DNA of 64,000 nucleotides from Nocardioides bruguierae (GCF_023656415.1 NZ_JAMOIL010000005.1:169913-233912); one strand, 5' to 3'; numbered from the stretch's first letter, positions 36,470 to 46,114 are shown. Numbers and translations: made by a program. The notes: a model not told the origin generated them from the letters alone.

Positions 36470-39316
36470 ATGAGCCCCACCCCCCGTCCTCGGCCGAGCT
36501 CCGGTGCCGCGCCCCGCGTGGTCGTCGTCGGCGCCGGCGCTGCCGGCAGCCTGACCGCCCTGCACCTCGCCCGTGCCGCGCGTGCCCGCGCCACCGCGCT
36601 CGAGGTCGAGCTGCTCGACCCCGCACCTCGCTGGGCACGCGGCGTCGCGTTCGGCACCGACGACGAGGAGCACCTGCTCAACGTCCCGGCGGCCCAGATG
36701 AGCGTTCTCGGTGACGACCCCGGGCACTTCGTCGCCTGGCTCGAGCAGCACGGGCGCCCGTCCGAGGCCCAGCCGCACGCCTTCGTCCCCCGGCGGCGTT
36801 GGGCCGCCTACCTGGACGCCTGCCTGAGCGCGGAGGCCGGCACCGCGGCCGAGACCGTCCGGGTCCGGCACCGGCACCTGCGCGCCACGGCCCTGACCCG
36901 CACGGACGCCGAGCCCGGGCGCGAGGGGCGGGCCTGGACCGTCCGCGCCGGCGCCGAGGACGTCGCGGCAGACGCCGTCGTCCTGGCCACCGGGGCCCCG
37001 GCGGACCAGGTGGACTGGGCTCCGGCCTCCCTGCGGGCCTCCCCGTTCCTCGTCGTCGATCCCTGGGCCCCGGGCGCGCTGGACGTCGTCCGCCGCGACC
37101 GCAGCGGCCCGGCCGACGTCCTGGTCGTGGGCTCGGGGCTCACGATGCTCGACGTCACCCTGACCGTGGTCGGGGACGGCGCCCGCCCGGACCGCCGCGT
37201 CCTCGCCACGTCCCGCCGTGGCCGAGTCCCGCACACCCACCGCCGGCGCCCCGCCCTGCCCGTCGTCCCCGACGTCAGCACCTGGGACGCCGACCTCGAC
37301 GCGGTCCTCGCCGCGGCCACCGCCCACCTGCGGGGCGTGGAGGCCGACACGGGCGACTGGCGCCCTGGGGCGGACGGGCTCCGGCACCGCGTCACGGTGC
37401 TGTGGGACCGTCTCGGCGAGGAGGACCGACACCGGTTCCTCGACGAGCACCAGGGAGCCTGGAACGTCCTGCGCCACCGCGCCGCCCCGGTGCCCGGTGA
37501 GGTGCTGGAGGGGCTGCTGGCCACGGACCGGGTCGAGGTCCGCGCCGTCCGGGTCCAGGACGCCGAGCCGCTCCCGCACGGCGGCCTCCGCGTGCGCCTC
37601 GACGACGGGACCACGCACGACGTCGGTTGGGTGGTCAACGCCACCGGTGGCGGTGGCGACGTCCGCCGCTCGCCCGACGCCCTGCTGCGAGACCTGCTCC
37701 GCGACCGTGCCGGTCTCAGGCTCGCCGAGCCCGCCACCCGCGGCCTCGGCGTCCGCACGGTGGAGGGGCGCCTGCGCGACTCCGACGGCACCACCGACGC
37801 GCCGGTCTGGACGCTCGGCAGCCTGCGCCGGGGCGAGCTGCTGGAGTCGACGGCGATCCCCGAGATCCGGTCGCAGGCCCAGGCGCTGGCCGGCGCCGTC
37901 CTTGACGAGGTGGCACCGCTCCCCCGCCGCCTCGAGGACGGCCGCTGGGTCGGTGGGCACCATCCCGTCGCCCGGCCCCGCGACCTGCTCGGGCTCCCCC
38001 TCTCCACCACCGCCGAGGCGGCCGCCACCTACAACGCGGGGCTGGAGCGCGTCCTGCGGCTGCAGTCCGGTGGCGAGACGCTCATCGCGGAGGCCGTGGC
38101 GCTGGACCCCGACCTCGCGGTCGGGCACGCGGCGCTCGCCCTCCTCGGCCACGAGGGCGGCGCCGAGGTGGACGTGTCCGCAGCCCTCGCGGCAGCCCGC
38201 TCCGCCCTGGCCCGACGCGGGGACGAGCGGGAGCGCTCGTTCGTCGCGGTCGTGGGCGCCCGGGTCGGGGACGCCTCCGCGGGCACCCGGGCGGGGGCGG
38301 CCGCCCTGACCCGGCACGTGTCCCTGCACCCCCGCGACGCCCTGGCCGTCTCGGCGGCCGTCCCGACGATCGCCTTCTCGGGCGTGACCGACCTGCAGCG
38401 GGAGGCCTGGGAGCTGGTCGAGGGCCTGGCACCCGCCTACGGCGACCACTGGTGGTACCACTCCCTGCTCGCCTTCACCCGGCAGGACCAGGGCCGGCTC
38501 GAGGAGGCGGGACTGCTCGCCGAGAGCGCGCTCGCCTGCGAGCCCGCGTCCGGCCACGCCGTCCACGCCCTCACCCACGTGTTCTACGAGACCGGCGAGC
38601 ACGAGGCCGGCCTGGCCTGGCTGGACGGCTGGATCGGCCGCAGCGGGCGGGACGCCGACCACCGCGCGCACTTTTCCTGGCACGCGGCGCTGCACGAGCT
38701 GACGACGGGCGACCTGGAGGCCGTGCGTCGCCGCTACTACCGCGAGCTGGCCCCGCCGACGACCACCGGGATGCGGCTGCTGGTCGACGCCGTCTCGCTG
38801 CTGTGGCGCTGGGAGCTGACCACCGCTGCCTGGCCGGGTTCGGAGGACCAGGCGCTGCCCTCGGTCGAGTCCGCCCTCGCTGAGGTCGACCCGGCGCTCC
38901 TCGCCCGTCCGGGGACGCCCTTCGGCGCCGTGCACGCGGCCGTGGCGCTGGCCGCTGCCGGGCGGCACGACCGGCTCGATCGGCTGCGACGCCGCTGCCG
39001 CGACGACGGCGACCCCGTGCTCAGCGGCGTCGTCGCCCCGCTGTGCGAGGCCCTCGCGCACCAGGGGGCTGGTCGGTACGGGCAAGCCGCCGACCTGCTG
39101 CTCGACCTGCTGCCCAGGCTCGTCCTCGTCGGCGGGTCCGCCGCCCAGCGCGAGGTCGTCGAGGAGGCTCTGCTGCTCTGCCTGGCCAGGTCGGGACGAC
39201 CCGAGCGAGCCGCCACGCTGCTCGACCGGCGGCTCGACCGGCGCCCGTCCGCCCTCGACGTCCGCCGTCTGGCCTCGCTGCGCCGGGTGGCGCCGGCCCC
39301 GGCCCCCGGTCGCTGA
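36470..39316 (+). CDS. Fusion: FAD/NAD(P)-binding oxidoreductase (NAD_binding_9-like) plus TTC38-like TPR domain
   Basis: 948 residues from ATG 36470 (AGAGGG upstream). Residues 1-480 are a flavoprotein: dinucleotide motif VVVVGAGAAGS (17-27), then WARGVAFGTDDEEHLLNVPA and FVPRRRWAAYLDACL typical of NAD_binding_9 proteins, a second Rossmann motif DVLVVGSGLTMLDVTL (216-231), and VVNATGGGGDVRRSP. From about 500 the sequence changes to a tetratricopeptide protein like eukaryotic TTC38: LGLPLSTTAEAAATYN, ALDPDLAVGHAALALL, HWWYHSLLAFTRQDQG, HALTHVFYETGEHEAGLAWL, HFSWHAALHELTTGD. No signal peptide, so cytosolic. The frame is continuous and the junction is free of stops. Substrate and role unknown. 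Single-gene unit with its own operator. Confidence 0.85.
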   Translation: MSPTPRPRPSSGAAPRVVVVGAGAAGSLTALHLARAARARATALEVELLDPAPRWARGVAFGTDDEEHLLNVPAAQMSVLGDDPGHFVAWLEQHGRPSEAQPHAFVPRRRWAAYLDACLSAEAGTAAETVRVRHRHLRATALTRTDAEPGREGRAWTVRAGAEDVAADAVVLATGAPADQVDWAPASLRASPFLVVDPWAPGALDVVRRDRSGPADVLVVGSGLTMLDVTLTVVGDGARPDRRVLATSRRGRVPHTHRRRPALPVVPDVSTWDADLDAVLAAATAHLRGVEADTGDWRPGADGLRHRVTVLWDRLGEEDRHRFLDEHQGAWNVLRHRAAPVPGEVLEGLLATDRVEVRAVRVQDAEPLPHGGLRVRLDDGTTHDVGWVVNATGGGGDVRRSPDALLRDLLRDRAGLRLAEPATRGLGVRTVEGRLRDSDGTTDAPVWTLGSLRRGELLESTAIPEIRSQAQALAGAVLDEVAPLPRRLEDGRWVGGHHPVARPRDLLGLPLSTTAEAAATYNAGLERVLRLQSGGETLIAEAVALDPDLAVGHAALALLGHEGGAEVDVSAALAAARSALARRGDERERSFVAVVGARVGDASAGTRAGAAALTRHVSLHPRDALAVSAAVPTIAFSGVTDLQREAWELVEGLAPAYGDHWWYHSLLAFTRQDQGRLEEAGLLAESALACEPASGHAVHALTHVFYETGEHEAGLAWLDGWIGRSGRDADHRAHFSWHAALHELTTGDLEAVRRRYYRELAPPTTTGMRLLVDAVSLLWRWELTTAAWPGSEDQALPSVESALAEVDPALLARPGTPFGAVHAAVALAAAGRHDRLDRLRRRCRDDGDPVLSGVVAPLCEALAHQGAGRYGQAADLLLDLLPRLVLVGGSAAQREVVEEALLLCLARSGRPERAATLLDRRLDRRPSALDVRRLASLRRVAPAPAPGR

Positions 39317-39329
39317 CCCGGACGTGCCG

Positions 39330-39369
39330 CCCGTCCGGCCCCGCTCCCTGGGGAGCAGGGCCGGGCGGG
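39330..39369. terminator. Hairpin between convergent fusion gene and rodA
   Basis: CCCGTCCGGCCC / GGGCCGGGCGGG arms (one wobble) with inner CTCC/GGAG, between stops at 39316 and 39382; probably bidirectional. Confidence 0.7.
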
Positions 39370-39381
39370 CCTCAGCCGGCT

Positions 39382-40611
39382 TCAGCGGGCGGCGAGCCGG
39401 TACCGGGAGGGCCGCGGCGCGGTGGCCCGCAGGCGGATGGCGACGAGCAGGCCGACGGCCATGAGGCCGGCGAACAGCGAGGAGCCGCCGTAGGAGACGA
39501 ACGGCAGGGGCACGCCGGTGACCGGCATGATGCCGAGGCACATGCCGACGTTCTGGAACGCCTGGAAGCCGAACCAGCAGGCGATGCCCGCCGCGGCCAC
39601 CCGGCCGAACACGTCGTCGGAGAGCCGGGCGATCGTCAGCGCCCGCCAGACCACGACGCCCAGCAGGACGACGACGAGGCCGGCGCCCACCAGGCCCAGC
39701 TCCTCGCCGGCCACGGTGAACACGAAGTCGGTGTGCTGCTCGGGCACGAAGCCCGACTGCGTCTGGGAGCCGGAGAACAGCCCCTGCCCCACCAGACCGC
39801 CGTTGCCCACGGCGATCCGGGCCTGCTCCACGTTGTACCCGGCACCCAGCGGGTCGAGGTCGGGGTTCGTGAACGCCAGGAACCGGTCCACCTGATAGGC
39901 CTTCAGCACCCCGCCGGCCACGGCCGCGACCGCCACGGCCACGCCGGAGCCGACCAGCAGCACCAGCCAGCGCCGCGGGGCACCGGAGATGCCGAGCACG
40001 CCCAGCACGGTCGCGGAGAGGACCAGCATCGTGCCCAGGTCGGGCTGGGCGAGGATGAGCACGGCCGGCAGCCCGGCCACGGCGAGCATGAGCACCACCT
40101 CGACGACCCCGACACGGGGCCGCCAGCGCCCCTCGAGGCGGCGCGCGAGCACCAGGGCCATGCCCACGACCACGGCGAGCTTGGCCAGCTCCGAGGGCTG
40201 GAAGGACTGCCCGCCGAGCACCAGCCACGAGCGGGAGCCGTTGATCGTGGAGCCCATCACCAGCACCAGGACGAGGCCCAGCACCGCCCCCGCGTAGGCG
40301 ACGGGCGTGAGCAGCCTGATCCAGCGGTGCGGCACGACGGCCACGGTGACGCCCAGGGCCAGCCCGATGACGACGTTGACGACCTGCTTGTCGAGGAACG
40401 CGGTCGGGTCGCCCCCGGTCAGCGCGTCCCGCGAGGACGTGGCCGACCAGATGAGCAGCGTGCCGATCGTGACCAGGCCGAGCACGGCGCCCACGAGCAC
40501 CCAGTCGACGCCGCGCCAGCGCAGGACCCCCGCGCCGTCGGGGGTCGGGCGGGTGCCGGCGCCGCTGCGGGGCGCCGGGCGGGCCGTCGTCCGGCCGAGG
40601 ACGGTGCTCAC
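39382..40611 (-). CDS. rodA: Elongasome SEDS peptidoglycan polymerase RodA
   Basis: 409 residues from GTG 40611, overlapping the mrdA stop by GTGA. SEDS-family glycosyltransferase that polymerises lipid II with its cognate PBP2. About ten helices; conserved QPSELAKLAVV, AQPDLGTMLV, QSGFVPEQHTDFVF, and the terminal PLPFVSYGGSSLF. Gene pairing with mrdA and mreBCD assigns it to RodA rather than FtsW. Last gene of the operon, ending at a shared hairpin. Confidence 0.96.
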   Translation of the reverse strand: MSTVLGRTTARPAPRSGAGTRPTPDGAGVLRWRGVDWVLVGAVLGLVTIGTLLIWSATSSRDALTGGDPTAFLDKQVVNVVIGLALGVTVAVVPHRWIRLLTPVAYAGAVLGLVLVLVMGSTINGSRSWLVLGGQSFQPSELAKLAVVVGMALVLARRLEGRWRPRVGVVEVVLMLAVAGLPAVLILAQPDLGTMLVLSATVLGVLGISGAPRRWLVLLVGSGVAVAVAAVAGGVLKAYQVDRFLAFTNPDLDPLGAGYNVEQARIAVGNGGLVGQGLFSGSQTQSGFVPEQHTDFVFTVAGEELGLVGAGLVVVLLGVVVWRALTIARLSDDVFGRVAAAGIACWFGFQAFQNVGMCLGIMPVTGVPLPFVSYGGSSLFAGLMAVGLLVAIRLRATAPRPSRYRLAAR

Positions 40612-42818
40612 GAGGAGGCCTTCCCCGAGGAGGCCACCCGCGGCGGGAGGATGGAGCCGTCGTCGGTGAAGACCGGCAGGCCCTCGGACTGCACGACCCC
40701 GGGGATGGCGGCGGCGTCGGTGTCCACGTCCTCGCCGTCGACGCCGTAGAGCGCCTCCCAGATCTTGCGCACGGCGGGCCCCGAGGTGCCCGAGCCGGTG
40801 CCGCCCTGGCTGACCATCATCACCACCACGTAGTCGTCGGAGTAGGAGGCCACCCAGGAGGTCGACTGCTTGCCGTAGACCTCGGCCGAGCCGGTCTTGG
40901 AGCGGATGTTCACGTCGTCGAGCGGGAAGCCGGTCATCCGCCACGACATGGTGCCCTGGCGGGTCACCCCGGAGAGCGCGGTGTCGAGGTAGCCGAGCAC
41001 CTTCTGCGGCAGGTCCACGGTGCCGACGACCTTCGGGCGGATGCGCCGGATGACGGTGCCGTCCGAGCCGACGATCGCCTTGCCGATCCGCGGCGCGAAC
41101 AGGGTGCCGCCGTTGGCCAGGGCGGCGTAGGCGCGGGCCAGCTGGAGCGGGGTGACCAGGGTGTCGCCCTGACCGATGGCGAAGTTGGCCGCGTCACCGG
41201 CCCGGTAGGCGTAGCCGTCGACGCAGAACTCGGAGGCGAACTGGTAGAGGAAGTCGCTGGTGGACCTCGTCTGGGGCTTGCGCGCGATGCCGCAGTAGTA
41301 GGAGCGCATCGACTTCCAGTAGGCCCGCTTCCAGCGTCGGTCGGCGATCCGGCCGGAGGCCTCGCCGGGCAGGTCGACGCCGGTGGCCTCGCCGAAGCCG
41401 AACGCCTTGGCCTCGGAGACGAGCGGGTCCTTGGCGGTCAGGTCGCCCTCGTCGGAGCCGTACTTCTCCCAGAAGTGGTAGCCGACCCGGTAGAAGAACG
41501 TGTTGCAGGAGACCTCGAGCGCCCGCGCGAAGCCGATGAAGCCGTAGGCGCCGGACTCGTAGTTCTTGAAGTCGCGGTTGCCGACCCGGAAGGAGCTGGA
41601 GCAGTTCAGCTGGGTGTCGGTGGAGTAGCCGTGCGTCAGGGCCCCGGCCGACATGAACGGCTTCCACGTCGACCCCGGGGCGAACTGCCCCTGCGTGGCG
41701 CGCGCCAGCAGCGGGGTGCCGGCGGCCTCGGAGTAGAGGCGACGCAGCTGCTTCTCGGTGATGCCGCCGGCCCACACCTCGGGGTCGTAGGTGGGCTGGG
41801 AGGCCATGGCCACGACCCGGCCCGTGTCGGCCTCCAGGACGACGACGGACCCCGAGTCGGCCACGTAGTTCTTCTTCGTCACGGTGTCGAAGGTCCGGCG
41901 GGCCTCCGCGATCGTCGAGGCGAGCTGCTTCTCGACCACCGACTGCACCCTGGCGTCGATGCTCGTGACCAGCGTGTCACCGGGGCGGGCCTCCTCCTCG
42001 CCGCTCTCCCCCAGCACGCGGCCCTGGGAGTCGACGGTCACCGAGGAGGTGCCGGGCAGGCCGCGCAGCCACTCGTCGTACTCCTTCTCCAGCCCGGCGC
42101 GACCGAGCACGGAGGAGGCGTCCACGGAGGTGTCGTTGTCCTCGGTGGCGGTATCCAGCTCGTCGGAGGTGACGGCGGAGGTGTAGCCGAGCACGTGGGC
42201 CAGGTTGACCCCGAAGGGGCTCGGGTAGGAGCGGACGCTCTGCTGCTCGACCACGACGGAGGGGTAGTCCTCCGGCTGCTCGCTGATCTCCAGGGCCACG
42301 GCCCGCTTCACGTCCGTGGCCACCGGCACGGCCTGGTAGGGCGAGCCGTTCCAGCACAGCCCGGCGACGGCACCGCTGGTGCCGCAGTCGACCAGCATCT
42401 TCTCGATCCGGCTCGCGCGCTGGGAGGTCGCGTCCGCGACCCGCTCGAGCACGGTGGCCCGGTCGGCGGAGCCGAGCTTGCCCAGCAGGGGGCGGTCGAC
42501 CGAGATGACCCACGCCAGCCGGTTGGCCACCAGCGTGCGGCCCTGGTCGTCGACGATGAGGCCACGGCTCGGCTGCGTCACCACGTCGCGCACCGACTGC
42601 GAGGCGGCCTGCGCGTGGTAGGCCTCCCCGTGCACGACCTGCAGGTAGTACAGGCGCACCAGCAGCGTCGCGAAGAGCGCGAGCACCAGGGCCTGGATGA
42701 CGATGATGCGCAGCCGCGAGGTGCGCTGGGCCCGGGGCTCGTCACCGGGCACGGCGCCGGGCGGTCCACCGGGGCGCGGGTGCCGGGGGCCGGGGACGCG
42801 GCCGAGCTGCTCGCTCAC
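40608..42818 (-). CDS. mrdA: Penicillin-binding protein 2 (elongation transpeptidase)
   Basis: 736 residues from GTG 42818. Cytoplasmic N-terminus, one helix (LRIIVIQALVLALFATLLVR), pedestal domain (SRGLIVDDQGRTLVANR) and transpeptidase domain with active serine in GSTWKPF (SxxK), SCN (SxN) in EVSCNTFF, and KTGSAE (KTG). Partner of RodA in side-wall synthesis. Several additional cysteines (VDCGTSG, LCWNG, YYCG, EFCVDG) may form extracytoplasmic disulfides. Overlaps mreD (42815-42818) and rodA (40608-40611) by four bases. Confidence 0.96.
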   Translation of the reverse strand: MSEQLGRVPGPRHPRPGGPPGAVPGDEPRAQRTSRLRIIVIQALVLALFATLLVRLYYLQVVHGEAYHAQAASQSVRDVVTQPSRGLIVDDQGRTLVANRLAWVISVDRPLLGKLGSADRATVLERVADATSQRASRIEKMLVDCGTSGAVAGLCWNGSPYQAVPVATDVKRAVALEISEQPEDYPSVVVEQQSVRSYPSPFGVNLAHVLGYTSAVTSDELDTATEDNDTSVDASSVLGRAGLEKEYDEWLRGLPGTSSVTVDSQGRVLGESGEEEARPGDTLVTSIDARVQSVVEKQLASTIAEARRTFDTVTKKNYVADSGSVVVLEADTGRVVAMASQPTYDPEVWAGGITEKQLRRLYSEAAGTPLLARATQGQFAPGSTWKPFMSAGALTHGYSTDTQLNCSSSFRVGNRDFKNYESGAYGFIGFARALEVSCNTFFYRVGYHFWEKYGSDEGDLTAKDPLVSEAKAFGFGEATGVDLPGEASGRIADRRWKRAYWKSMRSYYCGIARKPQTRSTSDFLYQFASEFCVDGYAYRAGDAANFAIGQGDTLVTPLQLARAYAALANGGTLFAPRIGKAIVGSDGTVIRRIRPKVVGTVDLPQKVLGYLDTALSGVTRQGTMSWRMTGFPLDDVNIRSKTGSAEVYGKQSTSWVASYSDDYVVVMMVSQGGTGSGTSGPAVRKIWEALYGVDGEDVDTDAAAIPGVVQSEGLPVFTDDGSILPPRVASSGKASS

Positions 42819-43333
42819 GCGGTGCCCCGCTCCGGCGTCTCCAGCCGGCGCAGCAGCGCCAGCAGGGGCGGCAGGACCAGCGGCGTCAGCGCCACGTCCC
42901 AGGCCACCGATACCAGCACGCCCAGCATCAGGTCGCCGGTGGCCACGCCCGCGGGGTCGGAGAGCACGAGACCGGTGAGCGCGACGACGGAGGCCCCGAC
43001 GAAGGCGCAGCCGGCGACGGTGGCGAGCGAGGAGAGGGCGGTGGGGCGGACGTCCGGGCGCAGCCGTCCGGCCAGGTAGCCGACGAGCACGAGGGCCAGG
43101 GCCCAGCGGCCGGCCACGTGGTCGGCGGGCGGGGCGAGGTCGACCAGCAGCCCGGCGGCGAAGCCGACCACCATGGCGGGGTTGGGGCCGCGGGCGAGCG
43201 CGACGGCGACGACCACCAGCAGCACCAGGTCGGGCACGACGCCGTGCCAGGCGACGTGGGGCGCCACGGTCACCTGGAGCAGCAGCGCCACGAGCACGGC
43301 CAGGCCGGTGGCGACGGCCCGCAGCGCGCTCAC
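42815..43333 (-). CDS. mreD: Rod-shape-determining protein MreD
   Basis: 172 residues from GTG 43333. Small integral membrane protein with about five helices (LAVLVALLLQVTVAPH, VPDLVLLVVVAVALARGPN, MVVGFAAGLLVDLAPP ...), linking MreC to the synthesis enzymes. The sequence is poorly conserved as usual; identity rests on position between mreC and mrdA plus topology. Overlaps both neighbours by GTGA. Confidence 0.9.
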   Translation of the reverse strand: MSALRAVATGLAVLVALLLQVTVAPHVAWHGVVPDLVLLVVVAVALARGPNPAMVVGFAAGLLVDLAPPADHVAGRWALALVLVGYLAGRLRPDVRPTALSSLATVAGCAFVGASVVALTGLVLSDPAGVATGDLMLGVLVSVAWDVALTPLVLPPLLALLRRLETPERGTA

Positions 43334-44439
43334 CGGTCGCTCCCCTGCGCGAGCGAGCCGGTGATCAGGCCGCGGGCGGAGTCGGTGCCCGTGGGCACGA
43401 CGACCCCGACGACGTCCAGCGTGGTCATGTCGACGGAGGGGGCGACCTCGACGCGGATCGAGGAGTCCCGCACCGAGGAGTACACGTGGGTCACGCGGCC
43501 GATCCGGATGCCCGCCAGGTAGGGCGCGCCGTCCTGGGAGCCCCAGGTCAGCACCTCCTCGCCGCGGTCCGGCACCTCGGTGGCGTCGACCAGCTCGAGG
43601 TCGAGGGCGGAGCCGTCGCCGACCTCGCCGGTGCCGGAGAGGAAGCCGAGCGTGCCCGAGGAGCCCACCCGGGCGCCGACGGTGGACTCGGCGTCGGTGA
43701 CCAGCAGGACGGTGGCGGTCGAGGCGTCCGCGCGCAGCACCCGGCCCACGAGGCCGTCGGTGGCGATGACGGTGGCGTCCTCGACGACCCCGTCGTCGGT
43801 GCCGGCGTCGATGGTCACGGTGCTGGTGAAGGTCTGGGCCGCGCCCCACCCGACGACCCGGGCGGGGACGACGGCGCGGTCGAGGTCGCCCGCGGAGGCG
43901 GCCAGCGCGTCGTAGGCGGCCAGCCGCTGCTGGTCGATCCCGGCGCCGGCCAGCTGGTCGCGCAGCTCGGCGTTGGCGGCCTCGAGGTCGGCCACCCGGT
44001 CCTCCAGCTCGCTGCGGGTGGTGAGGGCCTCCCCCAGGCTCGTCACGGGGCGGACGACGGCCGCGGTGGCCGTCTCCAGCGGGCCGACGACGTCCGCGAC
44101 CACCGCACGGGCGGCGCCCACGGGGCCGTCGTCGGCGGCGAGGTCGAGCGTGACCACGGTGGCCGAGGCCAGCACCAGGGCCACGAGCAGCGAGCGCGAG
44201 GCCGGCCGCGCGGGCACCGGCCCGGCGGACCAACGACGCTCGCGGCGCTCGACGCGCGAGAGCAGGCGACCCGCGCCGAGCCGACCGCGCTCGCCGCGCG
44301 GCTCGGGGGCCGAGAGGTCGCGGAACGGGCTGCGGACGGCGGGCCGCGCCGCCTCGTCCCGGGCGAGCGCCTCGCCGTCGAGCGGGTCGTGGGGTGCGCC
44401 CTCCCGGGGGCGGCCGACGAGGTCCGTCACGCCGCTCAC
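43330..44439 (-). CDS. mreC: Rod-shape-determining protein MreC
   Basis: 369 residues from GTG 44439, overlapping mreB (44436-44439). An unusually long cytoplasmic, charged N-terminus of about 85 residues (EPRGERGRLGAGRLLSRVERR) precedes the helix SLLVALVLASATVVTLDLAA. Then comes a coiled coil (RSELEDRVADLEAANAELRD) and the beta-barrel region (VVGWGAAQTFTSTVTIDAG, VGRVLRADASTATVLLVTD, GILR-like RIGRVTHVYSS). The periplasmic-side scaffold activates PBP2/RodA. Confidence 0.95.
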   Translation of the reverse strand: MSGVTDLVGRPREGAPHDPLDGEALARDEAARPAVRSPFRDLSAPEPRGERGRLGAGRLLSRVERRERRWSAGPVPARPASRSLLVALVLASATVVTLDLAADDGPVGAARAVVADVVGPLETATAAVVRPVTSLGEALTTRSELEDRVADLEAANAELRDQLAGAGIDQQRLAAYDALAASAGDLDRAVVPARVVGWGAAQTFTSTVTIDAGTDDGVVEDATVIATDGLVGRVLRADASTATVLLVTDAESTVGARVGSSGTLGFLSGTGEVGDGSALDLELVDATEVPDRGEEVLTWGSQDGAPYLAGIRIGRVTHVYSSVRDSSIRVEVAPSVDMTTLDVVGVVVPTGTDSARGLITGSLAQGSDR

Positions 44440-45458
44440 CGCCGCCCGTCGCCGACGAGGACCTGCTGGAGCGCCTCGAACTGCTCCACGCAGCGCCCCG
44501 CGCCCAGGGCGACGGAGGTCAGGGGGTCCTCGGCGACGTGCACCGGCATCCCGGTCTCGTGCCGCAGCCGCTCGTCCAGGCCGCGCAGCAGAGCGCCGCC
44601 GCCGGTGAGGGCGATGCCGCGGTCCATGATGTCGCCGGCCAGCTCGGGCGGGGTCTGGTCGAGGGTCGTGCGCACCGCGTCGACGATGGCGCTGATCGGC
44701 TCCTCCATCGCCTGGCGAATCTCGGCGGTGGACACCGAGACGGTGCGGGGCAGCCCGGAGACCATGTCGCGGCCGCGGACGTCGGCCTCGGGCTCGTCCG
44801 GCAGCGGGAACGCCGAGCCGAGGGTCGTCTTGACCTCCTCGGCGGTGCGCTCGCCCAGGAGCAGCGAGTACTCCTTCTTCATCCAGGAGACGATCGCGGC
44901 GTCCAGCTCGTCGCCGGCGGTGCGGATGGACAGGCTGGTGACGATGCCGCCGAGGCTGATCACCGCGACCTCGGTGGTGCCCCCGCCGACGTCGACGACC
45001 ATGTTGCCGGTGGCCTGGTGCACGGGCAGCCCGGCGCCGATCGCGGCGGCCATGGGCTCCTCGACGATGAAGACGCGGCGGGCGCCGGCCATGTAGCCGG
45101 CCTCCTTGACCGCGCGCTGCTCGACGGCGGTGATGCCGCTGGGCACGCACACCACGAGGCGCGGCTTGGCGAAGGCGCGGCGGTGCACCTGCTGGATGAA
45201 CCAGCGCAGCATCTGCTCGGTGGCCTCGAAGTCGGCGATCACGCCGTCCTTGAGCGGTCGGATGGCGGTGATGCCCTCGGGCGTGCGGCCGATCATCCGC
45301 TTGGCCTCGTGGCCCACCGCGAGGATCTCGTTGGTGGTGCTGTTCAGGGCGACGACGCTCGGCTCGTCCAGCAGCACGCCCTTGCCCCGCACGTAGACGA
45401 GCGTGTTGGCGGTACCGAGGTCGACGGCCATGTCGCGGCCGAGGAAGCTGTTCGCCAT
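44436..45458 (-). CDS. mreB: Rod-shape-determining actin homologue MreB
   Basis: 340 residues from ATG 45458 (MANSFLGRDMAVDLGTANTL); an upstream ATG (45491) adds 11 non-conserved residues. Actin-fold ATPase that forms filaments under the membrane. Phosphate-1 motif DLGTANTLVY, phosphate-2 VVDVGGGTTEVAVIS, adenosine motif ALTGGGALLRGL. First gene of mreB-mreC-mreD-mrdA-rodA; each junction is a 4-base GTGA overlap, so expression is tightly coupled. Confidence 0.98.
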   Translation of the reverse strand: MANSFLGRDMAVDLGTANTLVYVRGKGVLLDEPSVVALNSTTNEILAVGHEAKRMIGRTPEGITAIRPLKDGVIADFEATEQMLRWFIQQVHRRAFAKPRLVVCVPSGITAVEQRAVKEAGYMAGARRVFIVEEPMAAAIGAGLPVHQATGNMVVDVGGGTTEVAVISLGGIVTSLSIRTAGDELDAAIVSWMKKEYSLLLGERTAEEVKTTLGSAFPLPDEPEADVRGRDMVSGLPRTVSVSTAEIRQAMEEPISAIVDAVRTTLDQTPPELAGDIMDRGIALTGGGALLRGLDERLRHETGMPVHVAEDPLTSVALGAGRCVEQFEALQQVLVGDGRR

Positions 45459-45611
45459 CGCTGCTGCGTCCCTGGGGTGTGCGGGCACCACGGGTGGAGC
45501 CCCCGCCGGGTGGCCGGGGCTGGTGGTGCGTGTGGGGAAGGAGTGCCTCCTGGGGAGGTCTCCTCAGGCTAGGGACGCAGCCTGTGATTCTCGGGAGACA
45601 CGCCACAACGA

Positions 45612-45672
45612 CACCGGCGGTGCGGGAGCAACCGTTCGCGCGTCACGAACCGTTGCCCACGCACCGCCGGTG
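45612..45672 (-). terminator. Long hairpin after ndk
   Basis: 27-base arms with 24 matches and a seven-base loop; the outer 13 bases CACCGGCGGTGCG / CGCACCGCCGGTG are perfect. 22 bases after the ndk stop and 150 bases before mreB, so it is taken as the ndk terminator. Confidence 0.75.
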
Positions 45673-45694
45673 GGTGGTGGTGTGGATCAGGCCA

Positions 45695-46114
45695 TCAGGA
45701 CTGGGGGAACCAGATGCCGATCTCGCGCTCGGCCGACTCGGGGGCGTCGGAGCCGTGGACGAGGTTCTGCTGCACCTTCAGGCCCCAGTCGCGGCCGAGG
45801 TCGCCGCGGATGGTGCCCGGGGCGGCGGCGGTCGGGTCCGTGGCCCCGGCCAGGCTGCGGAAGCCCTCGATGCAGCGCTCGCCCTCGATCACGATGGCGG
45901 CGACGGGGCCGGAGAGCATGAACTCCACGAGCGGCTCGTAGAACGGCTTGCCCACGTGCTCCTCGTAGTGCTGCTCGAGCAGCTCGCGAGTGGCGGTGCG
46001 CAGCTCGAGGCGGGCCAGGGTGTATCCCTTGGCCTCGATCCGGCGGATGACCTCACCGGTGAGGCCACGGGCGACGCCGTCGGGCTTGACGAGGACGAGG
46101 GAACGCTGGGTCAT
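45695..46114 (-). CDS. ndk: Nucleoside-diphosphate kinase
   Basis: 139 residues. Transfers gamma-phosphate between NTPs through a phosphohistidine. [12 protein letters not shown] at the start, [10 protein letters not shown], and the active site [16 protein letters not shown] with His120. Normal length. ATG 46114 lies six bases after TAGGGT, predicting a leaderless mRNA. It follows the FMN split-barrel gene by 28 bases on the same strand. Confidence 0.98.
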   Translation of the reverse strand: MTQRSLVLVKPDGVARGLTGEVIRRIEAKGYTLARLELRTATRELLEQHYEEHVGKPFYEPLVEFMLSGPVAAIVIEGERCIEGFRSLAGATDPTAAAPGTIRGDLGRDWGLKVQQNLVHGSDAPESAEREIGIWFPQS

